Below, piece by piece: positions 1 to 7,238 of a stretch of 10,603 bases of DNA. How positions within the stretch are numbered: position 1 is the stretch's first letter; the number at the start of each line of letters is the position of its first letter. The notes under the pieces are model-generated. The model searched no databases and had not been told where the DNA came from. It worked only from the letters and a program-made list of their open reading frames with translations. The DNA is taken from contig CAAFXL010000292.1 in assembly GCA_900767005.1 (NCBI GenBank), positions 1 to 10,603 of the forward strand. Reading direction: 5' to 3'. The position numbers were made by a program, and so were the translations under genes. This stretch comes from an uncultured Ruminobacter sp. GTDB taxonomy: Bacteria > Pseudomonadota > Gammaproteobacteria > Enterobacterales > Succinivibrionaceae.

Positions 1-725
1 AAGTAACTCAAGCTATGATTTACCCAATCATGCTTACCTTAGTTGCAACCGCGGTTATTGGTTTACTTTTATCATCAGTAGTTCCAAAGGTTGTGGAACA
101 GTTTGTTCATATGAAGGCTTCTTTACCAGGAACAACGGTTGCCCTTATTAATATTTCAGATTTTGTAAAAAATTATGGAATATTCATTGTTATGGGGATT
201 GGCTTTATTGTTTGTGCTTTTGTGGTAGCTATGAAAAATGAAGCTTTTAAGAAAAAGGTTCATAGACTTTATTTAAAGTTACCAGTGATTGGTAAAGTTA
301 CTCGTTCTTTAAATACTGCTCGTTATGCCCAAACTTTAAGTATTCTTCATTCATCAGCAGTTCCACTAATTGAAGGCATGCATGTAAGTGGAGACACTTT
401 AACTAATATTATTGCTAAAGAAAAATTAATGGATGCAGCTGAAAAGGTTAGAGAGGGTAAAGGTTTAAGTCGTTCTTTACAAGAAACTGAACTTTTTACT
501 CCAATGATGATCCATATGATTGCATCAGGTGAAAAGAGTGGTGAGCTTGATAATATGTTAGCAAGAGCAGCAACAACTCAGAGTAATGAATTTAAACGCA
601 ATATTTCAATGGCGTTATCTATTTTTGAGCCACTTTTAATTGTCTCAATGGCAGTAATTGTGTTATTTATAGTTATTTCAATTCTGCAACCATTAATGCA
701 GATGAATAGTATGGTAGGGCGATAA
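1..725 (+). CDS. gspF: Type II secretion inner-membrane platform protein GspF, C-terminal part (5' end outside window)
   Basis: GspF is the polytopic inner-membrane protein of the T2SS assembly platform. It couples the GspE ATPase to pseudopilus growth. The frame is already open at the left edge (first full codon at base 3: V-T-Q-A-M-I-Y-P), so the Met at 15 is internal and not a start. About 241 codons remain of a family length near 400. The visible part begins in the first transmembrane helix (AMIYPIMLTLVATAVIGLLL) and continues through VVPKVVEQFVHM, which is highly typical of GspF. A second hydrophobic helix follows near 180-230, then the second cytoplasmic domain with ARYAQTLSILHSSAVPLIEG and MIASGEKSGELDNML, and a last helix near the C-terminus. 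The stop is TAA at 723-725. The AAGGAG ribosome site of gspG overlaps this stop, so the two genes are probably co-transcribed. A related type IV pilus PilC protein is excluded by the downstream gsp genes. Confidence 0.96.
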   Translation, partial: VTQAMIYPIMLTLVATAVIGLLLSSVVPKVVEQFVHMKASLPGTTVALINISDFVKNYGIFIVMGIGFIVCAFVVAMKNEAFKKKVHRLYLKLPVIGKVTRSLNTARYAQTLSILHSSAVPLIEGMHVSGDTLTNIIAKEKLMDAAEKVREGKGLSRSLQETELFTPMMIHMIASGEKSGELDNMLARAATTQSNEFKRNISMALSIFEPLLIVSMAVIVLFIVISILQPLMQMNSMVGR

Positions 726-734
726 GGAGTTAAT

Positions 735-1181
735 ATGCAAAAAAATAAAGGCTTTACATTAATCGAAATAATGGTAGTAATCGTTATTTTAGGTTTACTT
801 GCAGGTTTAGTAGTACCTAATGTTATGGGGAGCGTAGACCAAGCAAATATTCAAAAAGTTGTAACTGATATTCAAGGTTATGAAGGAGCACTAGATCAAT
901 ACCGCTTAGATGTAGGTCGTTACCCAACTACTACTCAAGGTTTACAAGCTCTAGTTGAAAAACCAACTTCAGCTCCAGTACCTAAGAAGTATCGTGCTGG
1001 TGGTTATGTTAAGAAACTTTCAGATGACCCATGGCATTCACCTTATTACTATAAGATGCCAGGAGATCATGGTAAGAAGTATGATATTTTCTCAGCAGGT
1101 CCTGATGGTGAACCTGGTACTTGTGATGATATCGGTAATTGGAACTCTGACAATCCTCCAACTGAAGATCAGTGTCAGTAA
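735..1181 (+). CDS. gspG: Major pseudopilin GspG
   Basis: GspG is the major subunit of the periplasmic pseudopilus that pushes folded substrates through the GspD secretin. The protein has 148 residues. It has a short basic leader, a prepilin cleavage site KG^FTLIE after Gly6 with Glu at mature position 5 (Glu11), and a hydrophobic helix to about residue 30. The family signatures RYPTTTQGLQALVEKP and DPWHSPYYY follow. The calcium-binding C-terminal loop is IFSAGPDGEPGTCDDIGNW, with acidic residues at 124 and 131-132. The start ATG has AAGGAG at 724-729, five bases before it. Unusually, Cys130 lies inside the calcium loop and Cys147 in a short C-terminal extension, so a disulfide could close the loop. 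Maturation needs the prepilin peptidase GspO, which is not in this window. Confidence 0.97.
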   Translation: MQKNKGFTLIEIMVVIVILGLLAGLVVPNVMGSVDQANIQKVVTDIQGYEGALDQYRLDVGRYPTTTQGLQALVEKPTSAPVPKKYRAGGYVKKLSDDPWHSPYYYKMPGDHGKKYDIFSAGPDGEPGTCDDIGNWNSDNPPTEDQCQ

Positions 1182-1212
1182 ATTTTAATTTTTGAGATAT
1201 CGTTGAGTGACT

Positions 1213-1845
1213 ATGAGAAGAATCGAATCAGGCTTCACCTTAATCGAAATATTAATGGTAATTTTTTTGATGGGTATGGTTACTTCAATGGTATCTCTTG
1301 CACTACCTCCATCAACTTCGCTTGAAGGTGACCCTTATGAGCAAGCTGAAAGATTAAATTATATCATGGATGAAATTGCTGATAGGGCGGCGATGGAAGG
1401 TAGAATTATAGGACTTAGAGTAGAAGAAAATGGTTATGAGTTTATGGTGCAAAGCCAAACTTCTACTCGCACAGTTTCAGCTCCAAAAACTTTAGAAGAA
1501 GAGTTTATGGTAACTGATTGGGATCGATTAGGATGGGTTACTTACGATAGAGAAGATATAGCGACTAAGAAGAATTTTTCAGATGAAGTTTTTGTATCAT
1601 TAGAAATTGGTGGAATGCAAATTCAAACTAATGATGAAACTATGAGAAATTATGATTTTGAAAAAGAAAAACATAATGCTAAAGCTAAGATTCCGCAAAT
1701 CTATTTCTATCCAACCGGTGAAGTTACCCCATTTAGATTAAGATTTCAAATAAAAGATGTAGATACAAAGAATAATCCAATTATGATTATCGGTTCAGAA
1801 ATTGGGAAATTTAGAATGTTTGATCCCGAGAAAGATCGACTTTAG
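1213..1845 (+). CDS. gspH: Minor pseudopilin GspH
   Basis: GspH is a minor pseudopilin associated with the pseudopilus tip. The type III leader is MRRIESG^FTLIE, with cleavage after Gly7 and Glu at mature +5, followed by a hydrophobic helix (ILMVIFLMGMVTSMVSLAL). The soluble domain starts with AERLNYIMDEIADRAAMEGRIIGLRVEENGYEFMV, typical of GspH (written here as a description of residues about 43-77). At about 210 residues it is a little longer than many family members. I chose ATG 1213, which has GAG at 1205-1207 five bases upstream. An in-frame GTG at 1207 (GAG at 1194-1196) would add only Met-Thr and cannot be excluded. It lies 31 bases after gspG, the widest gap in the operon, and no promoter or terminator is visible in that gap. 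Confidence 0.93.
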   Translation: MRRIESGFTLIEILMVIFLMGMVTSMVSLALPPSTSLEGDPYEQAERLNYIMDEIADRAAMEGRIIGLRVEENGYEFMVQSQTSTRTVSAPKTLEEEFMVTDWDRLGWVTYDREDIATKKNFSDEVFVSLEIGGMQIQTNDETMRNYDFEKEKHNAKAKIPQIYFYPTGEVTPFRLRFQIKDVDTKNNPIMIIGSEIGKFRMFDPEKDRL

Positions 1846-1853
1846 GTTTAATA

Positions 1854-2231
1854 ATGATTAGAAGACGTAAAAATCGTGGCATGACTTTACTTGAAGTATT
1901 GGTTGCACTAGCAGTTTTTGGCTTAACTGGTGGTGCGATTGTAAATTCTGTTATGTCATCATTAAATAACGTTTCTAGTCTTGAAGAAATGTATTTTGCT
2001 GAAATGGTCGCTAATAATGTTTTAGCAGAACAGGTAATGTTAAAGAAGTGGCCAAATAATAGTTGGATTACCGATAAGGTGGAACTAGCCGACAGAACTT
2101 GGTATTTTAGATATCGTGGTCAGAGCACAATGGATGCGAATTTTAAATCATTAGAGGTTGAGGTGTTTACTACTGCTCAAACTTCAACTGCAACTCCAAT
2201 TGTGGCTCTTAATACATATGTGAGTAGGTAG
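1854..2231 (+). CDS. gspI: Minor pseudopilin GspI
   Basis: GspI is a minor pseudopilin that, with GspJ and GspK, forms the tip complex starting pseudopilus assembly. The 125-residue length is normal for the family. The leader is MIRRRKNRG, with cleavage before MTLLEVLVALAVFGL; mature position 1 is Met, as is common in GspI, and Glu14 is the +5 Glu. The soluble part contains the expected AEMVANNVLAEQ segment and the later WYFRYRG strand. The start is eight bases after the gspH stop, and TAGG at 1843-1846 overlapping that stop can act as ribosome site. The gene ends with TAG at 2229-2231, immediately followed by the gspJ ATG. Confidence 0.95.
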   Translation: MIRRRKNRGMTLLEVLVALAVFGLTGGAIVNSVMSSLNNVSSLEEMYFAEMVANNVLAEQVMLKKWPNNSWITDKVELADRTWYFRYRGQSTMDANFKSLEVEVFTTAQTSTATPIVALNTYVSR

Positions 2232-2837
2232 ATGTTAAGAAAAAGTAAGGGCTTTACCTTAATTGAGGTTTTACTTTCGATTTTTATAATGGCCTTGATT
2301 GCTCAAGCAACTACTAGCCTTATGTCTACAGTTTCTAATTCTAATGAGACCATATCTGAAAAATCAGTAAGAATAAATGAATTACAAAAAGCTTTTAGTA
2401 TTTTAGAAAAAGATATGACCCAGATGGTGCCTAGACACACTCGTTTTTCAGGAACTCCATCAAAATCTGTGCTTATTTCGGGTGAAGGAATGTATTCATC
2501 AGAAGGAACAGGGATAAGTTTTGTGAGAGGCGGAGCTTTAAACCCAGGAGCTATCTTACCGAGAGGCGAAGTAATTAGAGTATGGTATCGCTTAAAGGAA
2601 GGAAAACTTGAACGAGCAGTTTATCCTTATCCTGATACTATTGTGGGGTTTGAGCCCAAGTATGAAGAGCTTTTAACGGACGTTACCTCATTTAAGGTTC
2701 GTTATTATAAATATGGTAACTGGGTAGAATCATGGCCAGATCGTATTAATTTACCACTTGGAGTTAAGGTTGAAGTTGAATTAAAAGATTATGGTAAATT
2801 AAATCGAGTTTTTCCGATAGCTGCAGGAATAAGATAG
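2232..2837 (+). CDS. gspJ: Minor pseudopilin GspJ
   Basis: GspJ is the minor pseudopilin that bridges GspI and GspK in the pseudopilus tip. The protein has 201 residues, in the family range. The leader is MLRKSKG^FTLIEVLL, with cleavage after Gly7 and Glu at mature +5 (Glu12), then a hydrophobic helix to about residue 28. The family stretches LQKAFSILEKDMTQMVPR, ISFVRGGALNPG and VIRVWYRLKEGKLERAVYP are all recognisable. The ATG follows the gspI stop with no gap, and the preceding TAGGTAG supplies a weak ribosome site, so re-initiation after gspI is likely. It ends one base before gspK. Confidence 0.95.
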   Translation: MLRKSKGFTLIEVLLSIFIMALIAQATTSLMSTVSNSNETISEKSVRINELQKAFSILEKDMTQMVPRHTRFSGTPSKSVLISGEGMYSSEGTGISFVRGGALNPGAILPRGEVIRVWYRLKEGKLERAVYPYPDTIVGFEPKYEELLTDVTSFKVRYYKYGNWVESWPDRINLPLGVKVEVELKDYGKLNRVFPIAAGIR

Positions 2838-2838
2838 C

Positions 2839-3876
2839 ATGAAGAAGAAAAATAAAGGTGCTGCATTAATAATGGTCTTAGTTGCAATTGCAATTATGAT
2901 CTATTCTGCTTCGGTTATTACAGTTAAAGCAAATCGTGTATTTTTTACGACTAAAAATGCCGTGTTATATGATAAAGCTAGATGGTATGTTGAAGGTATT
3001 GAAGGCATTATCATTAAATACATGAAAGAAGACTTTAAGAAAACTAAAAATAAAGTTTATTTAGGCATGAATTGGGCACAAGAAAACCAAGTAATCCCAC
3101 TTGATGAAGCTATGATTAGTGGTAATGTTGTGGATGAAATGGCTTGCTTTAATCTTAATTCCTTAACTAAGGATGTTAGTTTAAATGGACAGACTACTGA
3201 GGAAACTTTAGCAACCGACCCAAGATTTAAGGATGAAAAAACTTATTCATTATTAGTTTTTATTGAGTTATTAAAAATTTTAGGAGCTGATGATAATACC
3301 GCTCAAACTATTGCTCATTCAGCTTATGATTGGATTGATGGTGATTTGATAACTAGTTCCTCAAATGGTGCAGAAGACCAATATTATATGGGTAATCACA
3401 TGCCTCATTTAGCTAATAATGGTTTCTTCTATGATAAATCAGAACTTAGATATATTAGGGGTATGAATGATGTTTTATACCGTAGACTTGAACCAATGAT
3501 TTGTGCTCTACCTAATGATGATTTAAACATTAGTATGAATACTTTAAAAAGAAAGCATGCTCCATTAATTCAAGCGTTATTTTTAAGTCAGATTACCCTT
3601 GAAGATGCCGTAAAGGTAATTGAAGAAAGACCGCAATATGGTTGGGATACTTCAGCAGGATTTTTTAGAACTGAAGGTTTAAGAGATAGTGCCAATCAAA
3701 TGAATGGCTTATTAAATCGTATCGCCCAAGTTGTAAAGTTTGATTCAAAATACTTTGTGGCAAATATAAAGGTAAGTTTTGATGATGAAGCTTATGCTTT
3801 TACAACTAGATTTGAACGACAGACTGATACCCGAATTGTAGTTTATCAGCGTCTTATAGGAGAACTTCATGAGTGA
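2839..3876 (+). CDS. gspK: Tip pseudopilin GspK
   Basis: GspK is the large minor pseudopilin that caps the pseudopilus and may contact substrate or secretin. Its 345 residues match the family. The leader is MKKKNKG^AALIMVLVAIAIM. As in other GspK proteins, the conserved Glu at mature +5 is absent (Met here), in keeping with a tip position. Family motifs are ACFNLNSL (102-109), AYDWIDGD (162-169) and GAEDQYY (177-183), then SELRYIRGM (201-209). The acidic residues around 164-180 belong to the region that binds calcium in characterised GspK. Cys103 and Cys222 lie next to FNLN and in the MICALP strand and could form a disulfide. One base separates the start from the gspJ stop, and the last eight bases overlap gspL. 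Confidence 0.96.
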   Translation: MKKKNKGAALIMVLVAIAIMIYSASVITVKANRVFFTTKNAVLYDKARWYVEGIEGIIIKYMKEDFKKTKNKVYLGMNWAQENQVIPLDEAMISGNVVDEMACFNLNSLTKDVSLNGQTTEETLATDPRFKDEKTYSLLVFIELLKILGADDNTAQTIAHSAYDWIDGDLITSSSNGAEDQYYMGNHMPHLANNGFFYDKSELRYIRGMNDVLYRRLEPMICALPNDDLNISMNTLKRKHAPLIQALFLSQITLEDAVKVIEERPQYGWDTSAGFFRTEGLRDSANQMNGLLNRIAQVVKFDSKYFVANIKVSFDDEAYAFTTRFERQTDTRIVVYQRLIGELHE

Positions 3877-5065
3877 GTTTTTATTTGTTAGACCTACATT
3901 TGCAGAACCCCAAGCTTATGATTGGTTCTCATATGATGACGTAGGTAAAAATGTATTATCAAGTGGTAAGATCTCAAGTTTAAAAGAGCTTATTGCAATT
4001 AAGGAAGATGCCCCAAAAAGAACATTGGTCGTTTTATATCCAATTAGTGCGTGTTCTTTAAAAGAGATTAATTATCCAGGCCGCTTAAAAAAGGCTAATC
4101 AAAACGCTTTACTTTATGCAGTTGAAGATGATTTTGCGGAAGATATTGAGAATTTCTCCGTTCATGTTCTTAATCATGAAGGCTCAAAATATAATGTTTT
4201 AATTTATAAAACCCAAGATTTTAAGAACTTAGAAGAAGCTCTAAAAGAAATGGGGTTTGAGGTGAGCTTCATAATTCCTGATGTCTTTACTTTACCAGTG
4301 GGCACTAAAGTTAATAAAGCCTATGACCTAGTAACTATGAAATTTGAAGATACTTGGTTATTTAGAGATGGACCATTTAGTGGTTTTACGATTGATGATG
4401 GATGGCTTAGCTTTGCAAAAGACTCAATAGATCCAGAGAAAGGTGTAACCTCACTATCAGAAGTTCCTCAAGCTTTTAAAGAAATGTGGAATGAAGAATT
4501 ATGTGAATCTCCTTTTGCCCTAATTGCTGATGGAGCACTAAAAAGTAAGATTAATCTATCATCAACCCATAAAAAGAAGAGCTTACAACTAAAGTTCTTA
4601 CAATCATGGGTAAAAGTAATTGTCTTAGTAATTTTATTAATTACCGTTTGGGAGCTAAATATGAATTATCGTATTAAAGCTCTAGTTCAAGAAGCAAATT
4701 CTTATAAGAATATGCAAAGACAACTCTTTTCTGAAATTATGCCTAATACTGGAAGAGTAAATGACCCAGTAGCAACCATGAAACAATATATTTCAGATAC
4801 CTCAGCTATTGGTACTGATGAAGGTTATATTGATTTACAAAATCTAATTTCAGATAGATTAACTAAACAATCTGATATTGAGCTTGTTAGTTTAACTTTT
4901 GAGCGAAAGAAGAAAACTTTTGTAGTGCAATTTTTAGGACCTGAAGTTTTTGATATGGAAAGGTTTAAAAATTCTTTTGGCGTGGATTTTCAGGTGACAA
5001 ATCGTAGTGCTAAACCAAGCCGCGACAAGATGCTTTACAATGTTATTTTAAGGAGAAATAAGTAA
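3869..5065 (+). CDS. gspL: Type II secretion assembly-platform protein GspL
   Basis: GspL is a single-pass inner-membrane protein. Its cytoplasmic part recruits the GspE ATPase and its periplasmic part pairs with GspM. The 398-residue length fits the family. Residues 1-240 form the cytoplasmic actin-like region, including LLYAVEDDFAEDIENFSVHV, which corresponds to the conserved L-L-E-x-x-x-A-E-D segment of GspL. A single membrane helix lies at about 247-263 (WVKVIVLVILLITVW), followed by a coiled segment and a small ferredoxin-like periplasmic domain ending RRNK. The start ATG lies inside the end of gspK (ATGAGTGA overlap), with AGGAG about seven bases upstream in TTATAGGAGAACTTC, supporting translational coupling. 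Sequence conservation is low, as usual for GspL, but position and topology are clear. Confidence 0.93.
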   Translation: MSEFLFVRPTFAEPQAYDWFSYDDVGKNVLSSGKISSLKELIAIKEDAPKRTLVVLYPISACSLKEINYPGRLKKANQNALLYAVEDDFAEDIENFSVHVLNHEGSKYNVLIYKTQDFKNLEEALKEMGFEVSFIIPDVFTLPVGTKVNKAYDLVTMKFEDTWLFRDGPFSGFTIDDGWLSFAKDSIDPEKGVTSLSEVPQAFKEMWNEELCESPFALIADGALKSKINLSSTHKKKSLQLKFLQSWVKVIVLVILLITVWELNMNYRIKALVQEANSYKNMQRQLFSEIMPNTGRVNDPVATMKQYISDTSAIGTDEGYIDLQNLISDRLTKQSDIELVSLTFERKKKTFVVQFLGPEVFDMERFKNSFGVDFQVTNRSAKPSRDKMLYNVILRRNK

Positions 5066-5643
5066 TGGATTTTAAGAAAAAAATTTCAGACTTAAAGTCT
5101 CTTGATTATAAAGAATTATTGCCTAGACTTAAGGATTATTTTGCTAATTCTTCAAAACGCATGAAAACTACCTCCAAAAGAGAAAAGTTAATTATTGGGG
5201 TGTTAGGTGGTTTTGTCGTTTTAATCTTATTTTTCTTTGTTGTGATTAATCCCAAAGTTAATGAATATCAAATGGCAAAGAGTGGCTTAGAGAGAGCAAA
5301 AGCTGGATACAACTTTATTTTAAATAATGCTTCTAAAGTTCAACTTTCTAATCGCCTGATGGTTGATACTGCAACTAGTGTAAAGCAAGCAACTGATACA
5401 ATGGTAAAGTTTGTGGGAGTAAATGGAAAGTTCGAAATCATTAGTAAAGGTGATAATGTTGCAAGCTTAAAGATTGAAGAAGCTCAATCATTTAATAAGA
5501 TTACCAATCTAATTAAAAATTTAGAAAGTCGCTATGGGATTACAATTGATGATTTAGTGCTAACTAAGTATGGTGACGGGGTAGTTGTAGTTGAGCAAAT
5601 GAACTTAATTAGAATTAATAGAGAGGATGGTATAAATGATTAA
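5065..5643 (+). CDS. gspM: Type II secretion assembly-platform protein GspM
   Basis: GspM is a bitopic inner-membrane protein that stabilises GspL and links the platform to the pseudopilus. The protein has 192 residues: a basic cytoplasmic tail, one membrane helix at about 42-60 (LIIGVLGGFVVLILFFFVV), and a periplasmic coiled plus ferredoxin-like domain. The conserved feature before the helix is the basic SKREK segment, matching the usual P-R-E-x-R of GspM. The N-terminal tail is about 40 residues, longer than in many homologues. The start overlaps the gspL stop by one base (TAATG) and has AGGAG at 5051-5055. Identification rests on topology, order and the membrane-helix context more than on strong motifs. 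Confidence 0.9.
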   Translation: MDFKKKISDLKSLDYKELLPRLKDYFANSSKRMKTTSKREKLIIGVLGGFVVLILFFFVVINPKVNEYQMAKSGLERAKAGYNFILNNASKVQLSNRLMVDTATSVKQATDTMVKFVGVNGKFEIISKGDNVASLKIEEAQSFNKITNLIKNLESRYGITIDDLVLTKYGDGVVVVEQMNLIRINREDGIND

Positions 5644-6418
5644 AAAGATAATATTTAGAGGCTTATTTATACTATTTTTCTTTATATTCTTTGTAATTTA
5701 TTTAGCTCCTGCTGATAAGATTTTATCATTTGTTGATTTACCAAAAAATGTAAAACTTTATAGTATAAAAGGCGACCTTTGGGAAGGTCATATTGATACT
5801 ATCGATATTGATGATTATCGAGTAAAAAATGTTAGATGGGAACTTGATTTCTTTACTCTAGTCTTTGCTCGCGGTATTACCATTGGGATTCGTGATGATA
5901 AATTAGCTAAAGGAACCTTTGGTTTAAATGTTTTTGATTTAGATAAAGAGCTTTATTTATCAAGAGTTGATTTAAAATCAAATATTGCTAATTTATTACC
6001 ATATTTAAAATTACCTTTTCCAGTTAAAGCTGATGGGTTAATTCAAACTGATATTGCTCATTTAGCGATTAAAAAGAATGGTGACTTAAAATCAATTAAT
6101 GGGAAAATTGTAATTAGAGATGCTTTTTTAGTTCATCCTTTTGATCCAGATCTGGAAATTGATTTAGGTAAGATTTCGATGAATATTGAAAATCCTCGTG
6201 GTGATGTTGAAAAAATTGAGGTAAATCTTGAACAAGAATCTTCAATGTTTAAAACCCAGCGTATGAAAATTACAATTACCAACTTAAAGGATATTGAAGT
6301 TGATGGGGTAATTAAGCCAAAAGGGTCAATGCCTGAAAGCTTAGTAAATTTAATTACGATGTTTGGTAAACCTGATGCTGATGGCAATGTAAGAATAAGT
6401 TATAAAGGAACAATATAA
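5636..6418 (+). CDS. gspN: Type II secretion accessory protein GspN
   Basis: GspN is an inner-membrane-anchored periplasmic protein found in many but not all T2SS operons. It is often dispensable and its exact role is unsettled. The 260 residues start with a basic end and one hydrophobic helix at 5-23, then LAPADKIL. The family motif KGDLWEG (45-51, usual form G-T-L-W-x-G) and the downstream VRWELDFFTLVFARG are clear. The rest is predicted to be beta-rich and periplasmic. The start overlaps gspM by eight bases (ATGATTAA). It is the last gene of the operon; the intrinsic terminator follows eight bases after its TAA stop. No gspO or gspAB follow here. Confidence 0.93.
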   Translation: MIKKIIFRGLFILFFFIFFVIYLAPADKILSFVDLPKNVKLYSIKGDLWEGHIDTIDIDDYRVKNVRWELDFFTLVFARGITIGIRDDKLAKGTFGLNVFDLDKELYLSRVDLKSNIANLLPYLKLPFPVKADGLIQTDIAHLAIKKNGDLKSINGKIVIRDAFLVHPFDPDLEIDLGKISMNIENPRGDVEKIEVNLEQESSMFKTQRMKITITNLKDIEVDGVIKPKGSMPESLVNLITMFGKPDADGNVRISYKGTI

Positions 6419-6425
6419 AAGTTGA

Positions 6426-6452
6426 GCCCTAAGCATACTTAGGGCTTTTTTT
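6426..6452 (+). terminator. Rho-independent terminator closing the gsp operon
   Basis: A perfect 8-bp stem, GCCCTAAG (6426-6433) with CTTAGGGC (6438-6445), encloses a CATA loop and is followed by seven T residues. It begins eight bases after the gspN stop and ends only 17 bases before nudE. Upstream A residues are few, so it appears to work mainly in the + direction. Confidence 0.93.
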
Positions 6453-6468
6453 ATTTTAGGAGACAAAA

Positions 6469-7020
6469 ATGAGTACTTTACCAAAGATTTTAGGAGTAAA
6501 AGAAGTTTGTAAAAGTCGATTATTTAAGATTGAAGCACTTGATCTTGAATTTTCAAATGGGGTAAAAGCAACTTATGAACGCATTTGTAATAATGTAAGT
6601 GCCGTAATGGTTATTCCTTTTGATGGTAAAAATTTTATTTTTGAGAGTGAATATTGCGTTGGAACTCATAGTTATGAATTAGGTTTTACAAAAGGCAAAA
6701 TTGATGATGGGGAAGAACCTAAGGAAGCTGCTCTAAGAGAACTATCAGAAGAAATTGGATTAGGAGCTAAAAAATTAACCTATTTACGCACCATTAGTAT
6801 GGCTCCAGGTTTTATGCAATTAACGATGTATATCTTTTTAGCCCAAGATTTATATGAGCATAGACTTGATAGTGGCGATGAACCAGAACCAATTGAAACC
6901 AAAGTTTATTCTTTAGAAAAAGCAAAAGACCTTCTTTATAGCCAAAATTCCCCAATTAGAGAAAGTAGAGTGTTAGTGGGATTAATGGATGCTTTAAGGG
7001 TTATTGAGCAAAAATCTTAG
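6469..7020 (+). CDS. nudE: ADP compounds hydrolase NudE (Nudix family)
   Basis: NudE hydrolyses the pyrophosphate bond of ADP-linked metabolites; E. coli NudE acts on substrates such as ADP-ribose, NADH and Ap3A in the cytoplasm. The 183-residue protein contains a perfect Nudix box (G-x5-E-x7-R-E-U-x-E-E-x-G-U) at 76-98, starting GKIDDGE and ending RELSEEIGL, with Mg-binding glutamates 94 and 95. Segments typical of E. coli NudE rather than other Nudix enzymes are SRLFKIEALDLEFSNGVKA, VGTHSYELGFTKG, SMAPGF and GDEPEP. The AGGAG ribosome site (6459-6463) is well placed. No independent promoter fits between the terminator and the start, so transcription must begin within gspN or read through. 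nudE is found beside gsp operons in some other gammaproteobacteria as far as I recall, so the link may be positional, not functional. Confidence 0.94.
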   Translation: MSTLPKILGVKEVCKSRLFKIEALDLEFSNGVKATYERICNNVSAVMVIPFDGKNFIFESEYCVGTHSYELGFTKGKIDDGEEPKEAALRELSEEIGLGAKKLTYLRTISMAPGFMQLTMYIFLAQDLYEHRLDSGDEPEPIETKVYSLEKAKDLLYSQNSPIRESRVLVGLMDALRVIEQKS

Positions 7021-7125
7021 GATCTTCTAAAAAAATTTTATTAATGCATGCTATAGAAAAAAGCTAATACTCTCAAGGGCTTAAAGTGATCTATAAGTAA
7101 ATAATGTAAAAAAAATGTTATTAAT

Positions 7126-7141
7126 TGTGAATAAAATCAAG
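7126..7141 (+). promoter_or_regulatory. Candidate CRP-type binding site
   Basis: TGTGAATAAAATCAAG matches the CRP consensus TGTGA-N6-TCACA perfectly in the left half and in three of five positions (TCA) in the right half. Its centre (7133.5) is about 41 bases before the transcription start expected from the extended -10 at 7159-7167, the position of class II CRP activators. A starch gene would be a plausible CRP target. The site is in A+T-rich DNA, so chance remains possible. Confidence 0.4.
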
Positions 7142-7158
7142 AATTTTTAAAAAAGTTG

Positions 7159-7167
7159 TGATAAAAT
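7159..7167 (+). promoter_or_regulatory. Candidate extended -10 promoter element
   Basis: TGATAAAAT matches the sigma-70 extended -10 form TG-N-TATAAT, with five of six -10 bases. No good -35 hexamer lies 17 bases upstream (AAGAAT region), which suits an extended -10 promoter or one activated by a factor bound near -41. The predicted start of transcription is around 7174. Confidence 0.4.
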
Positions 7168-7186
7168 TAAAATGATTAATTTATTC

Positions 7187-7200
7187 TGAAAACGTTTACT
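7187..7200 (+). promoter_or_regulatory. Candidate LacI/GalR-family operator
   Basis: TGAAAACGTTTACT contains the near-perfect palindrome GAAAAC/GTTTAC (five of six pairs) around a central CG, the hallmark of LacI/GalR-family operators. It resembles the E. coli MalI operator core AAAACGTTTT. It would lie just downstream of the predicted transcription start, a typical repressor position. The regulator itself is not in the window. Confidence 0.4.
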
Positions 7201-7238
7201 ATTAAACTTTTCTATCAATTTTATCCCGGAGTTGATTA

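Larger units (their letters stand above)
7125..7170 (+). repeat. Tandem near-identical promoter motif, 31-base spacing
   Basis: TTGTGAATAAAATCAA (from 7125) and TTGTGATAAAATTAA (from 7156) are near copies differing by one inserted A and one base near the end. The copies start 31 bases apart, about three helical turns, so both would face the same side of the DNA. They could be two activator half-sites, two promoters or a fortuitous A+T-rich repeat. Confidence 0.45.
7021..7238 (+). promoter_or_regulatory. A+T-rich intergenic control region of the amylopullulanase gene
   Basis: This 218-base gap between nudE and the large starch enzyme has no supportable gene and no convincing terminator for nudE. 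It carries stacked regulatory-looking elements, listed separately: a CRP-like site, an extended -10 element, a LacI/GalR-type palindrome and a tandem TTGTGA/TAAAAT repeat. A ribosome site (GGAG, 7228-7231) lies seven bases before the ATG at 7239. If the extended -10 is used, the mRNA leader would be about 65 bases. Confidence 0.6.

Noticed and set aside
955..1188. A 77-codon open frame on the + strand inside gspG
   Set aside because: It lies wholly within the well-supported gspG in another frame, shows no recognisable motif and is best explained as a shadow.
6133..6387. An 84-codon open frame on the - strand inside gspN
   Set aside because: It is antisense to gspN, has no ribosome site I can support and no family features.
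7021..7080. Possible nudE terminator (GCATGC palindrome at 7046-7051; AAGC...GCTT pairing further on)
   Set aside because: Stems are only a few base pairs or have long loops and no following T tract. No terminator can be supported.
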